Positions 1-15,400 of a stretch of 64,000 nucleotides of DNA are shown here, piece after piece. Position 1 is the stretch's first letter. The number at the start of each line of letters is the position of its first letter. The translations under genes and the position numbers were made by a program. The stretch spans positions 1 through 64,000 of the forward strand of contig NZ_BSTQ01000010.1 of the NCBI RefSeq assembly GCF_030269605.1, given 5' to 3'. This DNA comes from Lentzea sp. NBRC 105346 (GTDB taxonomy: Bacteria > Actinomycetota > Actinomycetes > Mycobacteriales > Pseudonocardiaceae). A model generated the notes under the pieces. It saw only the letters and a list, made by a program, of their open reading frames with translations. It searched no databases and was not told the origin of the DNA.

Positions 1-9
1 GCCGGCTCC

Positions 10-33
10 GCCGGCAGATCACGATCTGCCGGC
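10..33. terminator. Short perfect hairpin, possible terminator
   Basis: CCGGCAGATC (11-20) and GATCTGCCGG (23-32) are perfect inverted arms, and one more G-C pair at 10/33 extends the stem to 11 bp with a 2-nt loop. There is no T-run on either side, but actinobacterial terminators often lack one. It could serve a gene beyond the window's left edge or the minus-strand genes ending at 557; the sequence does not say which. Confidence 0.4.
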
Positions 34-114
34 CCAACAAGGGCTACCACACCGCACCCCAAGTCAAGCCCCAATCGCGTTCCGTACGTGCCCACCAGAC
101 GCGCCCCACTCTGG

Positions 115-190
115 GTGCGTGGTCGCCACCTCGGCTGCCGGTCCGTGCGTGGTCGCCAGCTTGGCTGCCGGTCCCGTGCGTGGTGGCGTT
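115..190. repeat. Tandem repeat, about 30-bp unit, 2.4 copies
   Basis: The unit begins GTGCGTGGTCGCCA and ends GGCTGCCGGTCC. Copies occupy 115-144 and 145-174 with two differences, and a partial third copy (GTGCGTGGTGGCG) follows at 176. It lies in non-coding sequence and its function is unknown. Confidence 0.7.
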
Positions 191-237
191 TCGTTCGCGG
201 GCGGGCTTGATCGTTGTTGGGAGCGCTCTCACGTTTT

Positions 238-301
238 GCGAGGGGAAGATTTGCGTCGTCCAGCGTCACAAATCTTCCCCTCGCGAAGATCAACGATCTT
301 C
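238..301. repeat. Two adjacent perfect inverted repeats
   Basis: GCGAGGGGAAGATTTG (238-253) pairs perfectly with CAAATCTTCCCCTCGC (269-284) across a 15-nt loop. GAAGATC (285-291) follows immediately and pairs with GATCTTC (295-301) across 3 nt. A 16-bp perfect stem in intergenic DNA is unlikely by chance. It could be a terminator pair, a structured RNA or a protein-binding site. Confidence 0.65.
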
Positions 302-556
302 CGCTTGTTCGATATGTCCGATGAGAGCGTGACCATCGAGCGTTTCTTTACCTCATGTTCGAACACGAAGATCAACGAAGCCCCACCAAAGATCAACCGG
401 ACCACAACGGCACCCGGCAGCAACCCCATGGGACCAGCGACCGCAACAAAACCGAGCGCCCGCCGCACTCCCAACCCACTACGAAAGCCAAGCGAGCGCG
501 GCCCCGCCATCCAAACCGGCAGACAGCCGTCCCCCACCCACCGGAGCCCAAACCCC

Positions 557-1087
557 CTAAGCCGCGCGAGCCCGCCGCCGAGCCGCCCGCAGCCACTCGG
601 CCCGAATCAACCCGCTGGGCAACCGAATCAGCAACCAGTACAGGGAGAACCGACGCCGAGTGTCGTCATCGGTCGTCAGCACACGGGTCTCGGTACGCAC
701 AGTCCCGTCGGCCAAGGAAAAGTTGAACGCCACCTTGTAATGTCCAGGTCCAGACACCGCCCGAAAGCGATCCGCCGCTTCGACAGGCGTGTCCCCCAGC
801 GGCACCGATCCGGCGGGACCGGCCATCCGGACCACGGACCCGATCACCACCTCGGAGGCATCGCGCCCGAGCACGGTGAACCCGCCACTGGTGAGGTCGG
901 TCAGAAAAGGACGATCGGACGGCATCCGGACCCGCCCCAGGGAACCGGCGAACAGCAGAGCCCGGAACAACGGCACCTCAGCCCATGTCACCTGCTCGAT
1001 GGCACCGAGCACGTCCACGGAACCGGGCACCTCGACCTCGTGCCGCTCGTCGAACTGCCACCGGGGTAGAACCTCATCGAGCAGCAT
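557..1087 (-). CDS. Small uncharacterised protein, 176 aa
   Basis: I do not recognise this family with certainty. The protein is soluble-looking and rich in beta-strand-like segments, and it ends in a very Arg-rich helix (about residues 150-176). That layout resembles small actinobacterial SRPBCC/DUF2867-like proteins, but this is a weak impression. Its ATG overlaps the stop of the upstream membrane-protein gene in the arrangement TGATG at 1085-1089, so the two are almost certainly translationally coupled. It is the last gene of the minus-strand run that begins with the biosynthetic cluster. A direct role in the pathway is not evident, and it may be a neighbouring housekeeping gene. Confidence 0.6.
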   Translation of the reverse strand: MLLDEVLPRWQFDERHEVEVPGSVDVLGAIEQVTWAEVPLFRALLFAGSLGRVRMPSDRPFLTDLTSGGFTVLGRDASEVVIGSVVRMAGPAGSVPLGDTPVEAADRFRAVSGPGHYKVAFNFSLADGTVRTETRVLTTDDDTRRRFSLYWLLIRLPSGLIRAEWLRAARRRARAA

Positions 1088-1575
1088 CAGGAAGCCTCTC
1101 GTCGGGGATGGGCACGCTGGTGCAGCAGTGCCGCGATGGCGACGACTACGCCGCCGACGAACCAGTAGGGCTCGTAGCCGAAGAAGCTGAACTTCTCCTG
1201 CACCGAAAGGGTTTCCTGCTCACCGCGCGCCAGCACGAGCCCGGCCTGCACCACGGTCGGCACCGAGTGCACCAGGCACAGCGCGGCCATCGCCCACGCC
1301 GCGGCGAGGCGCATCCAGCGCGGGAAACGCAGGCCCCACGGGCGGACCAGGGCCAAGCCGAGGACACCACCGCCGAGGCACAGCGGGACCGCGATCACGT
1401 CGATCACGAACAGCGCGGTGTGGTCCGGCACCGAGAAACCCGAAGGCAGGCCCCATCCGCCGCCGAACGCCCAGTACACGTGCAGCACCGCGAAGGCGAA
1501 GGCCCACACCGCGGTGGCGTAGCCGAACCACGGGTTGGTCGTGCGATCGGTCGAAGTCGCTGAGCTGTCCAACAT
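1087..1575 (-). CDS. DUF3995-like four-helix membrane protein
   Basis: This is a 162-aa integral membrane protein. Four hydrophobic segments are visible, starting at FGYATAVWAFAFAVLHVYW and ending with a helix just before the basic C-terminus. Size and layout fit the DUF3995 family, whose function is unknown. The frame is open from a GTG at 1611, but I prefer the ATG at 1575 (protein begins MLDSSATS) because GAGAGGA sits 5-6 nt upstream of it and the longer N-terminus is polar with no ribosome binding site. Its stop overlaps the next start (TGATG). A 97-nt gap separates it from the kinase-like gene upstream. Confidence 0.7.
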   Translation of the reverse strand: MLDSSATSTDRTTNPWFGYATAVWAFAFAVLHVYWAFGGGWGLPSGFSVPDHTALFVIDVIAVPLCLGGGVLGLALVRPWGLRFPRWMRLAAAWAMAALCLVHSVPTVVQAGLVLARGEQETLSVQEKFSFFGYEPYWFVGGVVVAIAALLHQRAHPRREAS

Positions 1576-1672
1576 CGATGTCCTCTCATCACGGCCGATC
1601 AACACCCACACTAGGGCGCGGCCTCATGGTCCCGCGCTTCGATCGCAACGTCCTGCAGCTCTCAGCTGTCTC

Positions 1673-3610
1673 TCAGCGGCCACGGCGCAGCATGACGAAC
1701 AACACGCGCAGCACGAGCACGCTGCTGAGCACCAGGAGGTTGTAGCCGATCACCTGGAACAGGGACACGTCGTCGGCGATCTTCGGCCCGCCGGGCGCTC
1801 CCAGCAGCAACACCGCCATGAGGCCCGTGGTTCCGCCGAGGAACGCCGTGATGACCTGGTCGAGCATGCCGGTCACGGCCTTGCGGTCGCCGTCGTCGGA
1901 CAGCAGCCGGATCCGCATGGACAGCTGACCGCGTTCGAGCGCGCCGGTGATGCGGTCCAGGCGGCGGGGCAGTCTGCGCAACATGGGCAGCACGGCGAGC
2001 GCCTCGTCGGTCATCGAGCGGCGCAGCGAGTCACCGGTGAACCGGTCGGCCATGATCTCGGTGGCGCTGGCCCTGGCCTCGTTCATCAGGCTGAACCCCG
2101 GCGAGATCGCGGCGATGGTGCCGTCCAGCGTGATCAGGGAACGGAACACCGCCGCCACCTCGGGCGGCACCGCCAGCTCGAACTTCGCGGTCAGCTGCAG
2201 CAGCGCGGCGAAGATCTCCAGGTTGGGGCCGCCCTGGGCGTTGCCCAGGTGCAGCGCCATGAACTGGCCGAGCGCGCGTTCCAGCTTGATCTCGTCGACG
2301 TCCTCGGCCGGCACCGCCAGCTCGAGCAGCGCGTCCCGCAGGGCGGCCGGGTCCTCGCTGTTCGCGGCGATCAGCAGTCGTTGCAGCGCCCCGCGCATCG
2401 CCGCGTCGAGCCGGCCGACGGAACCGTAGTCGAGCAGGGCGAGGCGGCCGTCGGACAGCACGAGCACGTTGCCGGGATGCGGGTCGGCGTGGAAGACGCC
2501 GTGGACCAGGATCTGCCGCAGCACACAGGTGAGCAGTGCGCGGGCCTGTGCCACGCGGCTGTCGTCGTCGAGTGCGGACAACGTCGTGTCCGCGCCCAGC
2601 GGCACACCGTCCAGCCGGTCGAGCACCATCACGCGCTCGGTGCACAGCTTCTCGTGCACGGTGGGCAGCACCACCGGGGAGTCCTGCCCGCCCGCGCGGA
2701 CGGCGAGCGTGTTGCGCACCTCGACCCGGAAGTCCAGCTCCTCGCGCAGTGCCACGGAGAAGCCGTCGGCGAGCTCACTGATCCCGATCGCGGCTCCCCA
2801 GCGGGTGCGCGTGCCCAGGCTGCGCGCCAGCCTGGAGAGGATGTCGAGGTCCCGGTTCACCACCGCGCGGATGCCGGGACGCTGGATCTTCACCACCACG
2901 TCCGTGCCGTCGAGCAACCGGGCGCGGTGCACCTGGGCCACCGCGGCGGCGGCCAGCGGCTCCTCGTCGAACTCGGCGAAGACCTCGTCGGCCGGGCGGC
3001 CGAGCTCCTCGGCGAGCAGCTCGCTCAGCTCGGGCCACGGCACCGGGGTGACCCGGCTGTGCAACCGGGACAGTTCGTCGACGAACTCGGCGGGCAGGAG
3101 GTCGCCGCGCGTCGCCATCAGCTGGCCGAGCTTGACGAACGTGACCCCGCCCTCTTCCAGCGCGAGACGCAGTGACCGGGCCAGCCGGTGCGGCCCGGCC
3201 GTGGACCGGGCCCGGCGCCGGCCCCACAGGTACGGGCCGAGGCCGTGCCGGACGGCGATCCCGGTGATCTGCGAGTACCTCCGGGTGCGGGCGAACCGCC
3301 GGTACAGCGCCTTGCCCCAGTCGACCGGCCAGCCCAGCGATCCGGTCGGCACCGCGGCCTCGGCGATCACGAGGAACATGACCGCCACCAGGATCGCGAT
3401 GCCCAGCTGGAGGCTCACCAGCACCGGCTGGATGCCGGTCGGCCGCACAGCGAGCGCGAAGAGCGTCTGGGCGACCAGGCCCAGTCCACCCGCGACCAGG
3501 GTTCTGAGCACGCCCACCCGCAAGCCGAGCAGCTTGCGAGCGAGCGCGGCGAGCACCGCTACGGCGGCCAGGGTCCCGAGGACGAACAGCACGACGAACA
3601 CCGGGCTCAT
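1673..3610 (-). CDS. AarF/UbiB-type (ABC1/ADCK) kinase-like membrane protein
   Basis: This 645-aa protein belongs to the atypical UbiB/ADCK kinase-like family. Visible family motifs are VKLGQLMATRGDLLP (the KxGQ motif, residues 160-163), AAAAVAQVHRA (the Ala-rich nucleotide loop), a Lys in VVVKIQRPG, FHADPHPGN (catalytic-loop equivalent) and LDYGS (DFG equivalent). Three hydrophobic helices precede the kinase fold (residues 1-90) and two more end the protein. Known members support quinone or lipid metabolism and act as ATPases rather than classical protein kinases. It starts 41 nt after the ABC permease, so it may be cotranscribed with the cluster. Its job there is unclear, and it could be an unrelated neighbour. 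Confidence 0.9.
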   Translation of the reverse strand: MSPVFVVLFVLGTLAAVAVLAALARKLLGLRVGVLRTLVAGGLGLVAQTLFALAVRPTGIQPVLVSLQLGIAILVAVMFLVIAEAAVPTGSLGWPVDWGKALYRRFARTRRYSQITGIAVRHGLGPYLWGRRRARSTAGPHRLARSLRLALEEGGVTFVKLGQLMATRGDLLPAEFVDELSRLHSRVTPVPWPELSELLAEELGRPADEVFAEFDEEPLAAAAVAQVHRARLLDGTDVVVKIQRPGIRAVVNRDLDILSRLARSLGTRTRWGAAIGISELADGFSVALREELDFRVEVRNTLAVRAGGQDSPVVLPTVHEKLCTERVMVLDRLDGVPLGADTTLSALDDDSRVAQARALLTCVLRQILVHGVFHADPHPGNVLVLSDGRLALLDYGSVGRLDAAMRGALQRLLIAANSEDPAALRDALLELAVPAEDVDEIKLERALGQFMALHLGNAQGGPNLEIFAALLQLTAKFELAVPPEVAAVFRSLITLDGTIAAISPGFSLMNEARASATEIMADRFTGDSLRRSMTDEALAVLPMLRRLPRRLDRITGALERGQLSMRIRLLSDDGDRKAVTGMLDQVITAFLGGTTGLMAVLLLGAPGGPKIADDVSLFQVIGYNLLVLSSVLVLRVLFVMLRRGR

Positions 3611-3650
3611 GGTGCCGGACCGAGCGGCGCGGGTACGGAAAACACGTCGA

Positions 3651-4436
3651 TCAGGCGGCGACCGCGGTGCGGTACCGGCGCACGGCCGACGGCACGACCA
3701 GCAGCAGGATCAGGGCCAGCCACAGCAACGCCAGCGGAATCGGGTTCCGCGCGGCGAAGCTGTCGCCCGCGGCGGCGGGGTTGCCCCACAGCGCCCGGCA
3801 CGCGCCGGCCACCGCGCTGATCGGGTTCCACTCCGCGATCGCGCGCAGCCACGCCGGCAGGCCGCCCAGCGGAACGTACGCGCTGGACAGGAACATCAAC
3901 GGCATCAGCAGCACCGACGGCAACGACGACGCGGCCTCCGGGCTGCGCACCCGCATGCCCAGCAGCGCGCCGAGCCACGCCATGGTGAACCCGAACAACA
4001 GCAGCACGCCGAACCCGGCGAGCGCGCCGAGGATCCCGCCCTGCAGTCGCCAGCCGATGGCGTAGCCGACCGCGGTCATGGCCAGGCAGGTGATCGCCCG
4101 CAGCGCGGTGTCGCCCACGGTGCGCCCGACGAGCACCGCGGACGGGCTCATCGGCAGGGACCGGAAGCGGTCGACCAGCCCGTTGCCCAGATCCTCCAGC
4201 ATGCCGATCGCGGTGTTGGGCACCGCGGTGATCATCACCTGGGTGAAGATCCCGGCCATGATGAACTCGTGGTAGTCCCCGTTCGGGATGCTGATCGCGC
4301 TGCCGAACAGCACGCCGAACAGCACCACGAACACCATCGGCAGCACCGTGGCGCTGATCAGCTTGTCCGGCATGCGCCGCAGGTGCAGCAGGTGACGCCC
4401 GACGAGGGCACGCCAGTCGGTCAGGACCTCGTTCAT
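3651..4436 (-). CDS. ABC-2 type export permease (DrrB-like)
   Basis: This is a 261-aa inner-membrane permease of the ABC-2 family with six hydrophobic segments and a conserved loop around LGNGLVDRFRSLPMSPSAV. The frame stays open upstream to 4880, but that part is an Arg/Gly-rich shadow of the ATPase gene. The start chosen is the ATG at 4436 (MNEVLTDWRALVG), which overlaps the ATPase stop by four bases (ATGA). With the ATPase it should form a DrrAB-type exporter. Its position directly after the thioesterase-bearing NRPS suggests export of the peptide product and self-protection (inference). Confidence 0.9.
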   Translation of the reverse strand: MNEVLTDWRALVGRHLLHLRRMPDKLISATVLPMVFVVLFGVLFGSAISIPNGDYHEFIMAGIFTQVMITAVPNTAIGMLEDLGNGLVDRFRSLPMSPSAVLVGRTVGDTALRAITCLAMTAVGYAIGWRLQGGILGALAGFGVLLLFGFTMAWLGALLGMRVRSPEAASSLPSVLLMPLMFLSSAYVPLGGLPAWLRAIAEWNPISAVAGACRALWGNPAAAGDSFAARNPIPLALLWLALILLLVVPSAVRRYRTAVAA

Positions 4437-5401
4437 GCGGGGCTCTTCTCCAGGGTCGGCTCCACCTGCCGGTTGCCGGTGAGAGCGATGAACACGTCGT
4501 CGAGCGTGGGCCTGCGCACCGCGAGGTCGACGATCTCGACACCGGCGTCGTGCAGTGCGGACACCGCGGTCGAGATGCCGAGGACCCCGCCGGCCAGCGT
4601 CAGCGACACCGTCCGGCCGTCCGGGGACACGGTCGGCTCGGAGCTGCTCACGCGCGACAACGCGTTCGCGACGGCGAGACCGTCGGTGACGTGGGCCAGC
4701 GTGACGTCGAGCCGTTCCTCGCCTACCTGGCGCTTGAGCTCCTCCGGGGTGCCACCGGCGATGACGACTCCCTTGTCCACCACGGCGATCCGGTCGGCGA
4801 GCTGGTCGGCCTCCTCCAGGTACTGGGTGGTCAGCAGCACGGTCAGGCCGCGGTCGACCTCGGCCCGGATCATCGCCCACAGGTCGAGCCTGCTGACCGG
4901 GTCGAGCCCGGTCGTGGGCTCGTCCAGGAACAGCACCGCGGGGTCGGCGATCAGGCTGGCGGCGAGGTCCAGCCGCCTGCGCATGCCGCCGGAGTAGGTG
5001 CCGCTCAACCGGTCCGCGGCTTCGGTCAGGTCGAACCGCTCGAGCAGCTCGGCCGCCCGCTGCTTGGCGTTGCGCCTGCCGAGCCGCTGCAGAACCCCGA
5101 TGAGCTGCAGGTTCTCCCGGCCGGTCAGCTTCTGGTCGACCGCCGCGTACTGGCCGGTCAGACCGATCCGGTGCCGGACCTCACGGGCCTGCCGGACCAC
5201 GTCGAAGCCGCAGATCTCCGCCCGTCCGCCGTCCGGCCGCAGCAGCGTGGCCAGCATGCGCACGGTGGTCGTCTTGCCCGCGCCGTTCGGGCCGAGCACG
5301 CCCGTGATCGTGCCGGTGGGCACGGCGAGGTCGACCCCCGCCACCGCCTCGGTGTCGCCGTAACGCTTGCGGAGTCCCTCCGCCTGGATCGCATAGTCCA
5401 T
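4433..5401 (-). CDS. ABC exporter ATPase, daunorubicin-resistance (DrrA) type
   Basis: This is a 322-aa ABC ATPase. The Walker A motif GPNGAGKTT lies at residues 37-45, the signature YSGGM at 136-140, and Walker B VLFLDEP at 156-162 followed by TTGLD. A roughly 90-residue C-terminal extension ending in RRPTLDDVFIALTG is typical of the DrrA family that pairs with ABC-2 permeases. It begins 16 nt after the NRPS stop and overlaps the permease by four bases, so all three are probably on one transcript. The likely role is ATP-driven efflux of the cluster product. Confidence 0.95.
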   Translation of the reverse strand: MDYAIQAEGLRKRYGDTEAVAGVDLAVPTGTITGVLGPNGAGKTTTVRMLATLLRPDGGRAEICGFDVVRQAREVRHRIGLTGQYAAVDQKLTGRENLQLIGVLQRLGRRNAKQRAAELLERFDLTEAADRLSGTYSGGMRRRLDLAASLIADPAVLFLDEPTTGLDPVSRLDLWAMIRAEVDRGLTVLLTTQYLEEADQLADRIAVVDKGVVIAGGTPEELKRQVGEERLDVTLAHVTDGLAVANALSRVSSSEPTVSPDGRTVSLTLAGGVLGISTAVSALHDAGVEIVDLAVRRPTLDDVFIALTGNRQVEPTLEKSPA

Positions 5402-5417
5402 CTCTCACCTCTCGGGG

Positions 5418-12403
<6,986 letters not shown>

Positions 12404-12407
<4 letters not shown>

Positions 12408-15400
12408 TGCGCACTCTCCCACTCATCGGTGAACTCGTCGTCGTCCTCGTCGTCGTCCTCGGTTACAAACCGGGACTCGAACCGGTCGATCTGGTCCTGG
12501 GTCACGGACACCAGCCCGGCGTCCGACGGGGTCAGTCCGCCCGCGCCGCCGGACTCCGCGTGCGCGGCCAGACCCCGCAGCGCGTCGGCGAAGCAGGCCA
12601 TCAGGTCCCGCACGTCCGGCTCGGTGAGCAGGGTGCGCGGCCACGACCAGATGACGGTCAGGCGCGGGCCGCCGGGGTGGTCCTCGGTGATCGCGTTGAT
12701 CGACAACGTGTGCGTCAGCGGCGTCGCCGGATCGGGCCTGCTGCCCGCGAGATCCGCGCCCGCCACGGTGTCCGCGTCGGTCACCGCGGTCCACGGCCGC
12801 GCCGCGCCGCCCGCCGACGACCTGCCCAGGTAGTTGAAGCTGAGCTGCGGATCCAGCAGGTCCGCCAGCTGTGTCCTGGTGTCGTGGTTGAGGTAACGCA
12901 GCAGCCCGTAGCCGATTCCGTTGTCCGGCAGGCGTCGCAGCTGCTCCTTGACCCGCTTGATCGCCTGGCCGGCGTCGGCGCCGCCGGGGTCGAGCCGCAC
13001 CGGGTACCGGCTGGTGAACCAGCCGACCGTGCGGGAGAGGTCGACCGGCCGGCCGACGCTCACCTCCTCCCGGCCGTGGCCCTCGAGATCGACCATGACC
13101 GAGGAGGTCTCGTCCTCGCCGCGACGCGCCCGCCACTGCGCCACGGCCAGCGCGAGGCCGGTGAGCAGCACGTCGTTGACACCCGCCTGGTACGCGGCGG
13201 GCAGGACGTTCAGCAGCGGGGCGGTGAGCTCCGGCGGCAGCGTCTCGGTGACGAAGCGGACCGTGCCCATCGTGTCCTGCGTCGGGTCGAGCGGGCGCTC
13301 GCCGAGCAGCGGGTCGTACTCCTCCGCGATCTCGGTCCACAGCGCGAGCTCGCCTATCCTGGCCGGATCGTGGGCCTGGGCGACGAGGTGCTCGGCCCAG
13401 CGCCGGAACGAGGTGCCGACCGGTTGCAGCTCGGGCTCGCGTCCCGCGCTGACGGCGTCCCACGCGGCAGCGAGGTCGTCGGTGATGATGTGCCACGACA
13501 CGCCGTCCACCACAAGGTGGTGCGCCACAACGAGCACGCGGCCCGCGATGCCGGGACCGGCGTCGAACCACACCACCTGCAGCATGCGGCCCGTCTCGGG
13601 ATCGGTGCGGTCCCACGCCTCGTCGCTGTGCGCCGAGATCGCCTCGCGCAGCGCGGTCCCGGTGAGGCCTTCGACGCTCACCCGGCGCACGCACTCGGCG
13701 GCGGGCACCGTGCCCGGCTCGGGAATCTCCAGCTGCCACTGCGAACCGGTGTCGTCCCGGCTCAGCCGCATCCGCAGCGCGTCGTGCCGGTCCAGCACCG
13801 CCTGGACGACGGCGACCAAACCGTCGGCGTCCAGGTTCGCGGGCGCCTGCAGCAGCATCGACTGGTTGAACCGGGCGATGGGGCCGCCGCGCTCCCGGAA
13901 CCGGTGCAGCGCCGGCGTGAGGCCGACAGGGCCGGTGCCTTGGTCCGGGCCCTCGCTGACGACGGTGTCGAGGGTGGTCGCGACGGCGGCGAGCGCGGCG
14001 ACTGTCTTGCACTCGAACACGCTGCGCGGCGTGATCACCAGCCCGGCCTTGCGGGCCCGGCTCACGAGCTGGATGGAGACGATGCTGTCGCCGCCGAGCT
14101 CGAAGAAGCTGTCGTCGATCCCGACCGCGCCGGACTCGAGGCCGAGCACGTCGGCGTATAGTCCACAGAGGACTCGCTCGGTCTCGTCGCGTGGGCCGCG
14201 GCCGGTGGAGACCGGGGTGAGGTCGGGCGCCGGGAGCGCCTTGCGGTCGAGTTTTCCGTTCGGGGTCAGGGGAAGCTCGTCGAGCACGACGAACGCCGTG
14301 GGCACCATGTAGTCCGGCAACGCGGCCGCGGCGTGCTCGCGCACCCGCGCCACGTCCACGCCCGCTCCGACCAGGTACGCGACGATCCGCTTGTCACCCG
14401 GCCGATCCTCGCGGACGATCACGGACGCCCTGTCGACCTCGGGGTGACCGGCCACGACGGACTCGATCTCACCGAGCTCGATGCGGAAGCCGCGCACCTT
14501 GACCTGGTCGTCGGCGCGGCCGATGAACACGAGGTTGCCGTCCGCCCGGCGCTTGGCCAGGTCGCCGCTGCGGTACATCCGCGATCCGGGCGGGCCGAAC
14601 GGGTTGGCCACGAACCGTTCCGAGGTCAGCGCGAACCGGTTGAGGTAACCGCGGGCGGTCTGGGTGCCGGCCACGTAGACGTCACCGGTGACGCCCGGCG
14701 GCACCGGCCGCAGCGACGAGTCCAGGACGTAGACGTCGATGTTGTCGAACGGCCTGCCCACCGCGAGCGCGCCGGCGGGGATGTCCGCGCCCGGCTCGAT
14801 CCGGTACTCGGCACAGTTCACCGTCGTCTCGGTCTGTCCGTAGACGTTCAGCACCGTCAGCTCCGGCTTGCGGGCGCGCAGACCGGACAGCGACTCGCCG
14901 AGCAGCATCTCGCCGCCCAGCAACAGATGTCCGCTCGGCGAGTACTCGTCCGGCAACGCGGACAGCAGCGCGACGTGGCTCGGCGTGGCCTTGAGGAACG
15001 TGCACTCGTTGCCCGCCAACGTTTCCCGCACCTGCTCGTCGTCCTCGAGCGCGGACAGCAGCACCGTGCCGCCCGCGACCAGCGGGGTGTAGAGGCCGGT
15101 CACCGTGAGGTCGAACGAGATCGGCGAGTGCAGCACGGTCAGGCCCGTGGTGCTCGGATACTTCGCCGACGTCCAGGCGAGGTAGGCGGACAGGGCGGCG
15201 TGCTCGATGATCACGCCCTTCGGCTTGCCGGTCGAACCGGACGTGTAGATCACGTACGCCGGGCTGCCGGCCCGCACGGTGCCTTCGATGTCGTCTGATG
15301 GGCGAGCCGCGATGTCCGCGACGACCGCCGGGTCGTCCAGGAACAACCGCGGCACATCGGTCGAGAGCTCGGGCAGCTCCGTGGTGGAGGAGGTCAGCAA

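Larger units (their letters stand above)
1..556. other. Gene-free stretch with repeats and hairpins
   Basis: No reading frame here looks like a real gene. The open frames in this stretch translate to Pro/Arg/Ser-rich or Trp/Gly-rich sequence with no recognisable domain and overlap each other on both strands. The stretch lies downstream of the last minus-strand gene (stop at 557). It carries a short perfect hairpin (10-33), a roughly 30-bp tandem repeat (115-190) and two nested inverted repeats (238-301), annotated separately. The rest, about 302-556, is C-rich with nothing further that I recognise. Confidence 0.6.

Noticed and set aside
119-1069. Plus-strand frame of 316 codons at the left edge
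   Set aside because: Pro/Arg/Ser-rich, crosses repeats and the opposite-strand 176-aa gene, with no recognisable motif or ribosome binding site.
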